A stretch of DNA of 58,477 nt from assembly GCF_003258595.1 (NCBI RefSeq), contig NZ_QHHQ01000014.1:1-58477 (forward strand), read 5' to 3'. This DNA is from Acuticoccus sediminis (GTDB taxonomy: Bacteria > Pseudomonadota > Alphaproteobacteria > Rhizobiales > Amorphaceae). This document shows, in pieces, positions 17,655-26,345 of the stretch (positions are counted from its first letter, which is position 1; each line of letters opens with the position of its first letter). A program made the translations under genes and the position numbers. The notes under the pieces were generated by a model, which had not been told where the DNA came from, made no database searches, and saw only the letters and a program-made list of their open reading frames with translations.

Positions 17655-17945
17655 TTAGTCGATCTTTTCAGTAGGAATCCACGGTATGAAAACGCCGTCT
17701 TCGTTTGGAAACATACTTTGGTGATACGATAAAACAGCGTTGGCAGAGCGAATGCGTTTCGGCTCGCCATTCCTTGAGATGAAAACCTGAGATTCGGTTC
17801 CGTCGGAGCGAACGCCGAACACCAGCCAGTGGGTCTTACCGCTCTCATCTCTGATGGGATGATATCGAAGTGTCCCACCGGCATCCAAGAACGGTCGCAC
17901 AACATTGCCGAGCAGCACCTTTCCCTCTGTGTCTGGCTTCCTCAT
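17655..17945 (-). CDS. Hypothetical 96-aa protein
   Basis: Start ATG 17945 is preceded by a good ribosome site (GGAGG five bases upstream), better than the ATG at 18002. The product has strands such as THWLVFGVRSDGTESQVFIS and no membrane segment or Cys pairs. I do not recognise the family. It lies upstream of virB1 on the same strand in an AT-richer stretch, with about 390 bases between them that hold no gene I can support. It could be a regulator or cargo gene; nothing in the sequence decides. Confidence 0.6.
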   Translation of the reverse strand: MRKPDTEGKVLLGNVVRPFLDAGGTLRYHPIRDESGKTHWLVFGVRSDGTESQVFISRNGEPKRIRSANAVLSYHQSMFPNEDGVFIPWIPTEKID

Positions 17946-18187
17946 GTGACCCTCCAATCTCAAAGAGAGGTCAGCATAAAGATCCACATGCCGCGTTTCC
18001 ACGACGGCTCACTCAGGTTCGTTCGCGATGATTACACATCACATTTGCATCATAACGTCAATATGAATCAAATTTCAAAAATGAGTCCATTTGATGTTTA
18101 GTGTATCTTGTGCCCAGAGAATGGCCGCGGGCGCGTCGGTCGGACGCTAGATTTCACATGCAGCTGCTGGGGCGCTTATGGATGGGG

Positions 18188-18218
18188 ATGATGGAGTCTC
18201 CAGTAGCTGGAGGATCAA
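18188..18218 (-). promoter_or_regulatory. Orphan MerR-type promoter (CueR/HmrR-like dyad)
   Basis: Read on the - strand: TTGATC, a 19-base spacer beginning CTCCAGCTACTGGAG (a perfect dyad), then CATCAT. The 19-bp spacer with a central dyad is the MerR-family hallmark. The CTCCAG/CTGGAG arms resemble copper-type sites more than the other four MerR sites on this plasmid. It faces the hypothetical gene 243 bases downstream. On the other side a decayed transposase begins, so the original gene may have been displaced. Confidence 0.55.
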
Positions 18219-18222
18219 CCCC

Positions 18223-18690
18223 CTATCTGTCGTCGCCTCTAAGCTGTTCTGCGATATGGGCGCGGCGTCCCAGGGCGACGCCCCTCAGTCCGCTCGTACC
18301 TTGGGCGTCTTGTGCGGGGACACGTTGTCGAGGACGACGTGAACGATCCGACTCGGCGGGATGGCGCGCTCCGGCGCATTCAGGAAGCGGATGAAATCCT
18401 GATGGCGCTAGCGCGCCTTCTCCCGAAGGCCTCGCCGGACAGGGCGTTGAGCGCGGCGAACAACGTTCTGGGCCGTTGCATTTGAAGTCGCGGGTCCCTG
18501 ATGGCGCCGCGACCCTCTTCAACGGTAGGCCGCGCTAAGTGCGATCGAGGGCCTGGATCTGTCCCTTCTCGCGTCGATCGACAGCACCACGGCGTGTGCC
18601 AGCGACTCCACGTTAAGCCCCACGACATAGAGCAGCTGAACGCCTCGAAGAACGACGTTTCGCGGGACACGGCAGGGCGGCGGCGTCCAG
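18223..18690 (-). pseudogene. Decayed IS630-family transposase (C-terminal half)
   Basis: Fragments of an IS630 DDE transposase are spread over three frames on the - strand: a NVESLAHAVVLSID segment, then LPLKR, then TLFAALNALSGEAF, then DFIRFLNAPERAIPP and VVLDNVSPHKTPKV. The order matches IS630 proteins. At least two frameshifts and an internal stop separate the pieces, and the N-terminal helix-turn-helix part is missing. It is a dead relic. Confidence 0.75.
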
Positions 18691-18758
18691 GGCGTCATGA
18701 CGCTGCTTCTGCAAGAGGGGGAGGATGGGGTCTTGTTCCGCGAGGCTGCAAATCAGGG

Positions 18759-19394
18759 TCAGGCGAGGGCTGGGCGCCGCTCGTGCAGGACGAGGCGCCT
18801 GAAGTTGTAGGTGAGGTTGGCGAGGCCGCTCTTTGCCTTGGCGCGAGCGATCCCGATGGTGCGGATGGTGAGCGCCATCGGCCCCTTCTGGTGAGCGAAG
18901 ACGGGCTCGATGGCGGCGCGGGCACTCGATCGCGCGGCGTTGGCGCGACGGATGTGCGGAGCCATCGGACGGCCTCGCGGCTTACGGCGGTGGACCTGGC
19001 TCTTGAACCCGTGGCTCTCCATGAACGTCTCGTTCGCCTGCGAGCGGTAGGCGCTGTCGGCCCAGACGGTGGAAGCGGTGTTGGTCCTGTCGAGCAGGCC
19101 GTCGCGCAGCTTGGCGCCGTCGTGAGCGGCGGCGTCGGTGACATCCCACCGGCGGATGAAGCCGTGCCGTCGGTCGATCGAGATGTGGTTCTTGTACCCG
19201 AACAATGGGATCGCGATGCCGGCGTGGCGCGTGCCGTCGTTGCGCTCGCGCGCCTTGCCGAAGACCAGCGTCCAGCGCGCGTCGCGATCCTTCTGGCGCA
19301 GCTTCGCCGGATGGCCCTGCCGCACCTCCGGGACGCGGCCGGCCTTGATGTCGGCCTTCTCGCCGTCGCTGTTGCGCTGCTTGGGTGCGGCCAA
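18759..19394 (-). pseudogene. IS5-family transposase, N-terminally truncated
   Basis: This 211-aa open frame covers the catalytic half of an IS5-group transposase: a DARWTLVFGKAR segment, GYKNHISIDRRHGFIRRW with the first acid region, ADSAYRSQ with the second Asp, and RAAIEPVFAHQK with the Glu. A full IS5 transposase has about 130-150 more N-terminal residues, which are absent beyond 19400. With the IS630 relic next door this marks a junction between the T4SS block and the metal/envelope island. Confidence 0.8.
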
Positions 19395-19432
19395 TCCGCG
19401 ATTGGGAGTCTGAAGTTCCTTCAGTCAATCAA

Positions 19433-20266
19433 TCATAACTCAAGTATCCGGGCCAACTCAATCGCACCAAGAATCACTGGTTGGTGAGCTAAGTAGATTG
19501 CCAGACTGTGACGGCCGGCTTGACACAGTCTCCGGACGAAATGCGCCTTTCGAAACTTCCGAAAGGTTCGCTCTAACGCGTGAACCGCACCTTGCTTGGC
19601 CGCGCTCATCCCGAGAAGTGTTACCCCGAACCATGGGAATACGGGCACAAAGTCTAGGCTGGGTGGCGCGGAAGACGAGAAGCCAATCCAGGCGAGCCAT
19701 GGGGCATTGAAGGCGTCGAAGGAACTCATAATGCCGGCGAGGATCACGAAGATTCCCAGCTGCGCGAGACTCGCGGAATCGAGGCCGAGAAGTAAAGCGC
19801 CAAGGAGACTCGCGACAACAATCGCGTGGAGAATCCCGAAGTAGACAAAGGCGTCCGGAACGAAAAGAAATGTCGCTCCCGTGACAGTGAGCGCGGCAAC
19901 TGCGATTGCGAAAACCCGTTTGGCGAATCCTCGTATTCGAAAGCCTCTGCGGTGAGCGAGCACTAACCCGACACCTACCAGCGCCATAAAAGTCGCCGCC
20001 AGAGTGCGTCCGAATGCGATCCAGGCAGGATGGGTCGCCAAACCCGTAGGGACAGAACCGTAGAGATCGAGATCCCAAACCAAGTGGAACAGAACCACTC
20101 CCGTAATGGCGCATCCCCTAACCGCGTCGACTACAATTAGTCGGCTCGTTGCGGAGGCTTTGCGTCCGTCCAAAAGGTTGCTGGAGAATGCAGCGCACAT
20201 CCTGCGCCGAAAATCGGTCAAACCGAGCAAGAGACCTGATCCGCGTCCGTCATACGGACTAGCCAT
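19433..20266 (-). CDS. Multi-pass membrane protein of the HGSNAT/DUF1624 acyltransferase type
   Basis: This 277-aa protein contains the RLIVVDAVRGCAITGVVLFH motif near residue 43, typical of DUF1624/YeiB-like membrane proteins related to heparan-alpha-glucosaminide N-acetyltransferase. About six further hydrophobic segments follow. Such proteins move acetyl groups across the membrane or modify surface glycans. Start ATG 20266 overlaps the upstream lipoprotein stop by 8 bases (ATGGCTAG), so the two are probably coupled; a longer frame to 20317 exists. A role in envelope modification is inference from the neighbours. Confidence 0.7.
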   Translation of the reverse strand: MASPYDGRGSGLLLGLTDFRRRMCAAFSSNLLDGRKASATSRLIVVDAVRGCAITGVVLFHLVWDLDLYGSVPTGLATHPAWIAFGRTLAATFMALVGVGLVLAHRRGFRIRGFAKRVFAIAVAALTVTGATFLFVPDAFVYFGILHAIVVASLLGALLLGLDSASLAQLGIFVILAGIMSSFDAFNAPWLAWIGFSSSAPPSLDFVPVFPWFGVTLLGMSAAKQGAVHALERTFRKFRKAHFVRRLCQAGRHSLAIYLAHQPVILGAIELARILEL

Positions 20267-21215
20267 CAGTAATTCTTGGGAGCGGATCAACAGGCTTTGC
20301 GTTATTTCGTAGTTCAAAGTGCAATTGGGGTGAGGTTATTTTTCCCGTCTGACCAACAGTTGCTATGGCATCTCCTCTATTTACCGTATCGCCGCGGCGG
20401 ACTTTGATTTTGTCATTGTGAGCATAGACAGAAACCCAACCGTTATTGTGTTGAATGAGCACCAAATTGCCAAAGTCCTTAATGCCATTACCTGCGTAGA
20501 TTACAGTTCCGGCGGATGCCGCAAGCACCGGAGTGCCGGCCGGGGCCGCTAGATAAATTCCACTGTTAACTTCTCCGTTCGACTGAATGCCAAATCCTGA
20601 TACAATTTTTCCTCTAATAGGCCAAAAGAATCGAATTGGGGTTGATTTATCTTCTGATGACAATCGAGACGATGGTTGCACAGAAGCAGAATTATAAATA
20701 TCTTTTGAATCGACAGATTCTTCAATTGAGTATTCTGATTGAGCGTCACCATCAGGATTTTCATTTTGATATTGACGATCAATCAAATGCGCCTCAGATG
20801 AAAGGTTATTTTGATTTGTGGAGTCTTGTAATTTTTGAGACGAGTCGACATTATTTGCTGTGTTAGGCATTGGGAGCGCCCTTTGTCGATCGGCGTGACT
20901 TGGGTCTCCACCTCCACCTCCATCGTCAGCGTCATAGCTCTTCAACGGGCTGGCAATTGTTGAACTTGGTCGGGGGCTTGTAGTTGGCGCGACGGAATCG
21001 TCCGACGCGGCCGTCGTGTTGAGGGGTGCGGAGCCCGAGCGTCCCTTTGGACTGCTGTCGACGACACTGGCCTGCGTGGATGGGTTGGGGGTCGTGGAGG
21101 TCGCGAAAATGGGGGAATTGTATCCTCTGTTGGAGCTTGAGCATCCAGCGACGGGCAACGTGAGTAATATCGCGGAGACGACAAAGCACCCGGGATACCT
21201 ATATTTCAATCTCAC
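20259..21215 (-). CDS. NlpD-like lipoprotein with degenerate LytM/M23 domain
   Basis: This 318-aa protein has a lipoprotein signal with LPVAGC and a 150-residue low-complexity Ser/Asp/Asn linker. The C-terminal LytM fold runs from about 195 (FFWPIRGKIVSGFG to QLHFELRN). At the first zinc-ligand site active M23 peptidases have HxGxD, but here the sequence is NSGIYLA, so the enzyme lacks His and Asp and is probably not catalytic. Such degenerate LytM proteins (NlpD, EnvC) activate amidases. The linker (20640-20860) is strikingly AT-rich compared with the rest of the gene. Confidence 0.8.
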   Translation of the reverse strand: MRLKYRYPGCFVVSAILLTLPVAGCSSSNRGYNSPIFATSTTPNPSTQASVVDSSPKGRSGSAPLNTTAASDDSVAPTTSPRPSSTIASPLKSYDADDGGGGGDPSHADRQRALPMPNTANNVDSSQKLQDSTNQNNLSSEAHLIDRQYQNENPDGDAQSEYSIEESVDSKDIYNSASVQPSSRLSSEDKSTPIRFFWPIRGKIVSGFGIQSNGEVNSGIYLAAPAGTPVLAASAGTVIYAGNGIKDFGNLVLIQHNNGWVSVYAHNDKIKVRRGDTVNRGDAIATVGQTGKITSPQLHFELRNNAKPVDPLPRITDG

Positions 21216-21349
21216 AATTTTACTCCTGCGAGATTAGGGTGGGTATATCATAGGCCATGAATAATATTCTGGTGATCTGCAAATAGTACAGTTTTAGTGA
21301 TTATAAATACAAATATTTTACAGATTAATATTTCGCGTATCTTCCTCCG

Positions 21350-22024
21350 TCAGGCGGCCGGCTGATCGTCGGGTGGAAGCACTACGACCCGCGTGCCCAC
21401 GGGTACTCGGTCATAAAGGTCGATGACATCCTGATTAATAAGACGCACACAGCCTGACGATACCGCGCGGCCTATCGAATAGGCCTCTTGCGTGCCGTGC
21501 AGACGATAGAGCGTGTCCCGCCCGTTCTGATAGAGGTAGAGTGCCCGCGCGCCGAGCGGATTGCTGAGGCTTGGCTCCATGCCTTCCCGGTACGGCTCCA
21601 GGTCGGGGTCGCGGGCGATCATCTCCGCTGGAGGTGTCCAGGTGGGCCATTCCTGTTTTCGGCGGATGATCGCGGTTCCGGACCACGAGAAGCCAGCACG
21701 CCCGACACCTATTCCGTATCTCAGCGCCCGACCGTCTTCGCGAACGAGGTAAAGATAGCGCGATGCGGTGTCGACGACGATCGTTCCCGGTCGTCCGCCG
21801 GTCGGATCGAGAACCTCACGTCGATAGAATTCGGGTTCGATCTTCGAAAGGTCGACTGTGGGGATCGGAAAGCGCTCCTCGGGCCGCGGCCCATACATAG
21901 CCATCACCTGTGGGGATATCGTGGGGGTGACGGGAACTTCCGGTACCGCTTGACATCCAGCGACGGCGAAAGCGCCAAAGCCAGCGACGACAGTGCGGCG
22001 GGAGATTTCGATCATAGGTGACAC
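21350..22024 (-). CDS. L,D-transpeptidase (YkuD family)
   Basis: This 224-aa periplasmic enzyme makes 3-3 peptidoglycan cross-links or attaches lipoproteins. The N-terminus has twin Arg then AVAGC (SRRTVVAGFGAFAVAGC), suggesting a Tat-exported lipoprotein. The YkuD catalytic motif is present: HGTQEAYSIGRAVSSGCVRL, with the His and the nucleophilic Cys both intact. It is transcribed on the same strand as the M23 gene upstream (157-base gap). Confidence 0.88.
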   Translation of the reverse strand: MSPMIEISRRTVVAGFGAFAVAGCQAVPEVPVTPTISPQVMAMYGPRPEERFPIPTVDLSKIEPEFYRREVLDPTGGRPGTIVVDTASRYLYLVREDGRALRYGIGVGRAGFSWSGTAIIRRKQEWPTWTPPAEMIARDPDLEPYREGMEPSLSNPLGARALYLYQNGRDTLYRLHGTQEAYSIGRAVSSGCVRLINQDVIDLYDRVPVGTRVVVLPPDDQPAA

Positions 22025-22181
22025 TCGCTAGCTCTCGGCTTGGCCGCGCCGTCTCCTCGCGACCGCGTGGCATGAAATTGCTTTTGATGTGCAGTGCGTG
22101 AGTGCTCTCTCCGGAGCGAGATCGCTTGGGCGGTCCTGGTTTTTTTCGTGCTCGGCGCGGATCCGTGGGGCATCTTGGGAC

Positions 22182-24158
22182 TCACGTCATCGAACGATGC
22201 GCATCACCGTGCGCGGTCTCGTCCAGCGCATCGATGCGCTTGCGTTCCTCCTCGAATGCGCGGAGTGCATCGCCGGACAATTCACGCTCGTGGGGGACGC
22301 GCTGTCTCAGCGGGTCGACGCGTCGGCCGTTGACCGACAACTCGTAATGCAAGTGATTGCCGGTCGAGAGCCCTGACGTCCCGACGTATCCGATCACATC
22401 GCCTTGGCGAACGGAGCTGCCGGCCTTGATGCCGGCGGCGATTTTCGACATGTGCGCGTAAAGTGCTTCGTAGCCGTTTTCGAGCCTCAGCTGAACGGCG
22501 CGGCCGAACCCTCCCTGCCAACCTGCCCGAGATACCGTCGCATTCCCGGCGGCATAAATCGGTGTGCCGCGCGAGGCGGCCCAGTCCACGCCGGTGTGCA
22601 TCTTGCTGGTTTTCAGGATCGGATGGCGGCGCATTCCGAAGCCGGACCGGAATGCACCGCCAGCCATCGGCTTGCGCAGGAGCAGACGTGACACGCTACG
22701 GCCGCGCTTGTCATAGAGCTCGACCTTGCGGCTCTCCGGATCCTGAAAGCGATAAGCGCGATACTCAACACCATTGAGTGTAAGCGCGGCGAACAAGATT
22801 TCCTCTCCTGCCGCGTCATTGGCGGATCGATCCTCCCCGTCTTGCTGGGAGAAAATTACTTCAATCCGGTCGTGCGCGCCGACGGGCCGGGTCAGATCGG
22901 CCTCGAATGCGAACGCACGGATCAGCTCACCGATCAGACGTTCAGGGACTCCCTTCGTCAAAGCTGCTTGATATAGACCCTCATAGACGGTCGGGCTGCC
23001 GCGTCCGCCCGGATCCGGCAGTTTGGTTTCGGCGATGGGCGGAGGTGCCGTCCTGGTAGGCCGCGCGACAGTGAGATCTCCGGCATCGGTCCGGGCGAAA
23101 CTCAGGAGCGGCTCTCCGTCACGATAGGCGGTGAAGCGTTCGATCTGCCTACCGGATGAACCCGCCTTCGCGAGACCAAAGTTTATCTCCACGATATCGC
23201 CGGCCTCGAGCGTGCCGCCATTGAGGCCGACACTCATAACCTCGCGAGACCGCTCCGCCTCAGCGGGCGCGACTCCACTGCCTATGAGAATGTCTCGAAT
23301 CGTATCGTTCGGCTGAACTAGATCGACGAGAGTATTCAGGGAGCGAGCCGATACATCCGCCGACTTAACAAGATAGGTAATATTGGCGTCCAAGACTGTC
23401 ACGTTGGATGGCACGTACAGTGTGTCAGTAAAGGTCTCGAGAGGAACGTCAGATGACGTCATCTCTTGAAATTCTTTCTTATTAACGACGCCTTCTAGGT
23501 GCGAATTCGAGTAAGTATTAGTAACATGAGACAGGTCATACTCCATTGATCCAATATCTTGTTCATTATCAAAGTCGTAATCTTGAGGGAACGGCGTTAT
23601 TTCGACAGAAAAATCCGCATTTAGTTCGCCGGAATATATTTGACTCGACGTTTTGAGAGGCTCTGGAAGCGATCTGATCGTATTTGCGAGATTGTACGGA
23701 GGGATCGTTCCTTCTAGTGATTCGCGAGATTGAAGAAAGGGCTGAGATACAAAGCGGTAGGGCCTGGTTTCAACAATCTGCTTCTCACTTTCTTGTTTGA
23801 CGACCGCTACAGCCATCGTCGTCTCGTGCGCCTCGTCGATAGCCTCGGGTTCCTCCCGCGCCGCAATGTCACCTTTGGCTGATGGCGCACCGAAGTTCGA
23901 TTTCCGCGGCGCTGTTTGTGCAACGATCGTATCGAGAATGACCGGCTGCTGCGCCTTATAAAGCGTTGCCCAAAGGGCCCCGGCCACCAAAACTGTCGAT
24001 GTTACACTCATTGCGAGGAAGGCGAGTTGCCACCGTGTCGGATCGGAAGAACGCAGGAATCTCCGTCGATCGAATTGCGCATCGATGGAGATTGGAGGGA
24101 GATCCCCCAAATCGTCGAGCCTTTCGCGCCCGCCCGTTTCAAACCGCTTTCGTCCCAT
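22182..24158 (-). CDS. Membrane-anchored M23 peptidase (MepM-like)
   Basis: This 658-aa protein has a cytoplasmic N-terminus, one membrane helix at about 43-66, a long periplasmic linker with SLNTLVDLVQPNDTIRDIL (LysM/OapA-like), and a C-terminal M23 domain. The zinc ligands are present (MHTGVDWA and NHLHYEL), so it should be an active D,D-endopeptidase cutting peptidoglycan cross-links. Start ATG 24158 overlaps the upstream gene stop by one base. Codons of the linker (23400-23780) are AT-richer than the domain. Confidence 0.87.
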   Translation of the reverse strand: MGRKRFETGGRERLDDLGDLPPISIDAQFDRRRFLRSSDPTRWQLAFLAMSVTSTVLVAGALWATLYKAQQPVILDTIVAQTAPRKSNFGAPSAKGDIAAREEPEAIDEAHETTMAVAVVKQESEKQIVETRPYRFVSQPFLQSRESLEGTIPPYNLANTIRSLPEPLKTSSQIYSGELNADFSVEITPFPQDYDFDNEQDIGSMEYDLSHVTNTYSNSHLEGVVNKKEFQEMTSSDVPLETFTDTLYVPSNVTVLDANITYLVKSADVSARSLNTLVDLVQPNDTIRDILIGSGVAPAEAERSREVMSVGLNGGTLEAGDIVEINFGLAKAGSSGRQIERFTAYRDGEPLLSFARTDAGDLTVARPTRTAPPPIAETKLPDPGGRGSPTVYEGLYQAALTKGVPERLIGELIRAFAFEADLTRPVGAHDRIEVIFSQQDGEDRSANDAAGEEILFAALTLNGVEYRAYRFQDPESRKVELYDKRGRSVSRLLLRKPMAGGAFRSGFGMRRHPILKTSKMHTGVDWAASRGTPIYAAGNATVSRAGWQGGFGRAVQLRLENGYEALYAHMSKIAAGIKAGSSVRQGDVIGYVGTSGLSTGNHLHYELSVNGRRVDPLRQRVPHERELSGDALRAFEEERKRIDALDETAHGDAHRSMT

Positions 24159-24538
24159 CAGGCGCGCCGCGCCCAGTCGACGGCTTGCTCCGCTTCGCCG
24201 GCATCAAACCAACGCATCTCGGCACGGGTCAGGAAACTCGCAACCGCAACTCCCAACTCCATCCACTTCTGATCACCCACGATGGCGATTCGGCTGAAAT
24301 CATTCCAATGAATGATGTCTATCCGAACATATTCGGAAAATGTTTCTGGATCTGAGTACCCAGTAAATCTGGAAAGATCTACTACAAGGCCTGGTTGGTG
24401 CGCGGAAGCAAGAGACTCCTGAAGAAGAATATGAATTCCATAGAGATCATCATCAGTGAGACTTCCCTCGCAAGCGATCCCGACGATATCAGGATATTCC
24501 TTCAAGGACTCAGTGAACATGAAGGTGGTCCTCGACAC
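24158..24538 (-). CDS. SpoIIAA/STAS-like protein
   Basis: This 126-aa protein has the fold signature of SpoIIAA-like/STAS proteins: VGIACEGSLTDDDL near the start, PGLVVDLSRFTGYSD, then RIAIVGDQKWMELG and the final MRWFDAGEAEQAVDWA. These bind small hydrophobic ligands or act as regulatory switches; the exact role here is unknown. It is the first gene behind a strong MerR-type promoter and shares one base with the M23 gene. Confidence 0.7.
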   Translation of the reverse strand: MSRTTFMFTESLKEYPDIVGIACEGSLTDDDLYGIHILLQESLASAHQPGLVVDLSRFTGYSDPETFSEYVRIDIIHWNDFSRIAIVGDQKWMELGVAVASFLTRAEMRWFDAGEAEQAVDWARRA

Positions 24539-24553
24539 GGAGACAACCAGCGG

Positions 24554-24584
24554 AGCTTAGGGGCTCTAGCCACTAGAGCTTCAA
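24554..24584 (-). promoter_or_regulatory. MerR-type promoter of the SpoIIAA-like/M23 operon
   Basis: On the - strand: TTGAAG (24584-24579), a 19-base spacer containing the perfect dyad GCTCTAG-TGG-CTAGAGC (the leading G is the last base of the -35), then TAAGCT (24559-24554). The spacer length is the MerR hallmark, and the sequence matches the sites at 25251, 30724 and 36094. It starts 16 bases upstream of the SpoIIAA-like ATG. Confidence 0.75.
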
Positions 24585-24727
24585 GGGGGCGGGAGTGACA
24601 ATCGCGCTTTGATAGCCCGCAAACCCCGCCGTATCCTCGTTGGCGACTGCGTAACGATTACGTGAGGTGGGGATGGCCTTGTCCCTCTGGGCCGCCTGAC
24701 TTGGCGGGAGCAACGCCAAGCTGCCGC

Positions 24728-25156
24728 TTAAGCGCCTATCCCTTCATGGTCGGTCAAGCATTCCGAGTGGTCGCGCAGGACCTCCAGAACCCGACATCCG
24801 GCAGTGCTGCCACCCCCACACTCTTGTACCATCCGGGCAAGCTCTGTCCGAAGCGCCTCGAGGCGGGCGATCCGCTTCTCGACCTGCCTTAGCTGTCGGC
24901 GAGCGATAATGTCCGCCTCCGCGCACGGCCTGCTGGGCTGATCCGACAAATCGAGCAGCTCACGAATCGCCTCCAGAGAGAAACCCAGCTGACGAGCATG
25001 TCGAATGAATGCAAGCCGATCCTGCTCGCGATCTCCGTACCGACGTTGTCCGCCTTCCGTGCGATCTGGCTCAGGCATCAGGCCGATTTGCTCATAGTAG
25101 CGGATAGTCTGGACCTTTGTTCCAGTCTTCCGTCCCAGGGCACCTATTGTCAGCAT
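24728..25156 (-). CDS. MerR-family metal-responsive activator (Zn/Cd/Pb type)
   Basis: This 142-aa regulator has the MerR winged helix (TIGALGRKTGTKVQTIRYYE, residues 3-22), a dimer coiled coil and a metal-binding end. Cys78 (PCAEAD) and Cys113 (QECGGG) match the conserved pair of ZntR/CadR/PbrR; Cys121, His130 and Cys133 could complete the site. It is divergent to the SCO-Dsb-PCuAC-LspA operon and probably controls the four matching 19-bp-spacer promoters. A neighbouring lspA recalls the pbr lead-resistance loci, where a signal peptidase II gene is also present, so Pb or Cd is a fair guess. Confidence 0.88.
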   Translation of the reverse strand: MLTIGALGRKTGTKVQTIRYYEQIGLMPEPDRTEGGQRRYGDREQDRLAFIRHARQLGFSLEAIRELLDLSDQPSRPCAEADIIARRQLRQVEKRIARLEALRTELARMVQECGGGSTAGCRVLEVLRDHSECLTDHEGIGA

Positions 25157-25250
25157 GAGGATCCTCCAAGGCTATCTTACCCGCGAAGCTCAGCACCAAG
25201 GCATCGAGATTGCCGTGGCGTGACAATCGGTCTTCGTTGGGCAACAGGGC

Positions 25251-25281
25251 TTGAACCTACAGTGGCTAGAGGATGTAGCGG
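25251..25281 (+). promoter_or_regulatory. MerR-type promoter of the SCO-Dsb-PCuAC-LspA operon
   Basis: TTGAAC, a 19-base spacer with ACAG-TGG-CTAGAGG, then TAGCGG. It resembles the pbrA/cadA promoters bound by PbrR and CadR. It lies 34 bases before the first gene and 94 bases from the merR start on the other strand. Confidence 0.75.
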
Positions 25282-25314
25282 TTCGGATAGCTGAAGCCAA
25301 AGGCGAACGATCCG

Positions 25315-25923
25315 TTGAGTTTGAGTGCAGTCCGAATAATCCTGTGGGTGCTGGCGTGCGTCGGATTGATCGCGTTTGCCTTGCTGTCTGTGTGGGCCAC
25401 CCGTCGCGGAGAACCCAGAGAGGCACAGCCCGACCCACCCTTTTACGCGGATTTCTCGCTCACCGATCAGCGGGGCAATTTGCGTACTGACGAGGATTTC
25501 GCTGGTCGCTGGATGCTGGTGTTCTTTGGCTTCGCAAATTGTCCTGACATTTGCCCCACGACCCTTGTTGAGGTCTCGCTCATCCTAAAGGAACTCGGAG
25601 GCGACGCTGATAAAGTGCAACCTCTTTTCATATCGGTTGACCCTGAGAGAGATACTATAGATGCGCTTGCTAATTATCTGCCTAATTTCGATGAAAAAAT
25701 ACTAGGCCTGACGGGAACCGTTGAACAAATTGATAAAACGGCAAAATCATTCAGAATTTACTATGAGAAGCTAGAAGAGCCGTCAACGCCGGCAGGCTAC
25801 ACGATGGCGCACTCGTCGCAGCTGTTCCTCTTCGATCGCAGCGGGGGTTTCGTCACCTCGTACTCCTACGGCACGCCGGCGGAAGAGGTCGCCCTCGATT
25901 TGGAAAAACGGATGAGACAATGA
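25315..25923 (+). CDS. SCO1/SenC-type thioredoxin-fold protein (copy 1)
   Basis: This 202-aa membrane-anchored protein has one N-terminal helix (about 7-28). The SCO copper site follows: Cys76 and Cys80 in CPDIC, with the conserved His in AHSSQLFLF near 164. SCO proteins deliver copper or maintain thiols for the CuA site of cytochrome c oxidase. Start TTG 25315 is needed for the whole membrane helix. It overlaps dsbB by 4 bases. The middle of the gene (25620-25780) is AT-rich. Confidence 0.9.
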   Translation: MSLSAVRIILWVLACVGLIAFALLSVWATRRGEPREAQPDPPFYADFSLTDQRGNLRTDEDFAGRWMLVFFGFANCPDICPTTLVEVSLILKELGGDADKVQPLFISVDPERDTIDALANYLPNFDEKILGLTGTVEQIDKTAKSFRIYYEKLEEPSTPAGYTMAHSSQLFLFDRSGGFVTSYSYGTPAEEVALDLEKRMRQ

Positions 25924-26345
25924 CACCGCGTCTACTCAAGGAGGGGGCGCTAGCCGCTGCATGGCTCATGGCTTTGTTCGCGTCCCTCGCGGTCCTCTTT
26001 GTCGGCGAGGTGATGGGACAACAGCCCTGCGTCCTGTGCTGGTTTCAGCGCGCCTTCATGTTTCCGCTCGCCATTGTTCTTGGGCTCGGTCTATGGACTC
26101 GGGATCGGACGGTCGGTCGCTACGGTGTCCTTCTCGCGCTCATGGGTGGTGCGATCGCACTTTGGCATGTCGGACTGTATTTCGGCTTCCTTCCGGAAAA
26201 GATCCAGCCTTGTGAAGCCACCGGACCTTCGTGCACCGATGCCGATCAGCTCGTTCTCGGCCTGCCCATTCCGGCCCTGTCCCTTCTGGCGTTCGCTTTG
26301 ATTGGCGCTTTGTCCGCGATCTCCTTGAGGGAAGCTTCCGCATGA
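25920..26345 (+). CDS. dsbB: DsbB-family disulfide oxidoreductase
   Basis: This 141-aa four-helix membrane protein has CVLC after the first helix and a second periplasmic Cys pair in QPCEATGPSC. It passes electrons from DsbA to quinones. The start is in an ATGA overlap with the SCO gene, and the stop overlaps the DsbA-like gene, so the two redox partners are made together. Confidence 0.9.
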   Translation: MTPRLLKEGALAAAWLMALFASLAVLFVGEVMGQQPCVLCWFQRAFMFPLAIVLGLGLWTRDRTVGRYGVLLALMGGAIALWHVGLYFGFLPEKIQPCEATGPSCTDADQLVLGLPIPALSLLAFALIGALSAISLREASA

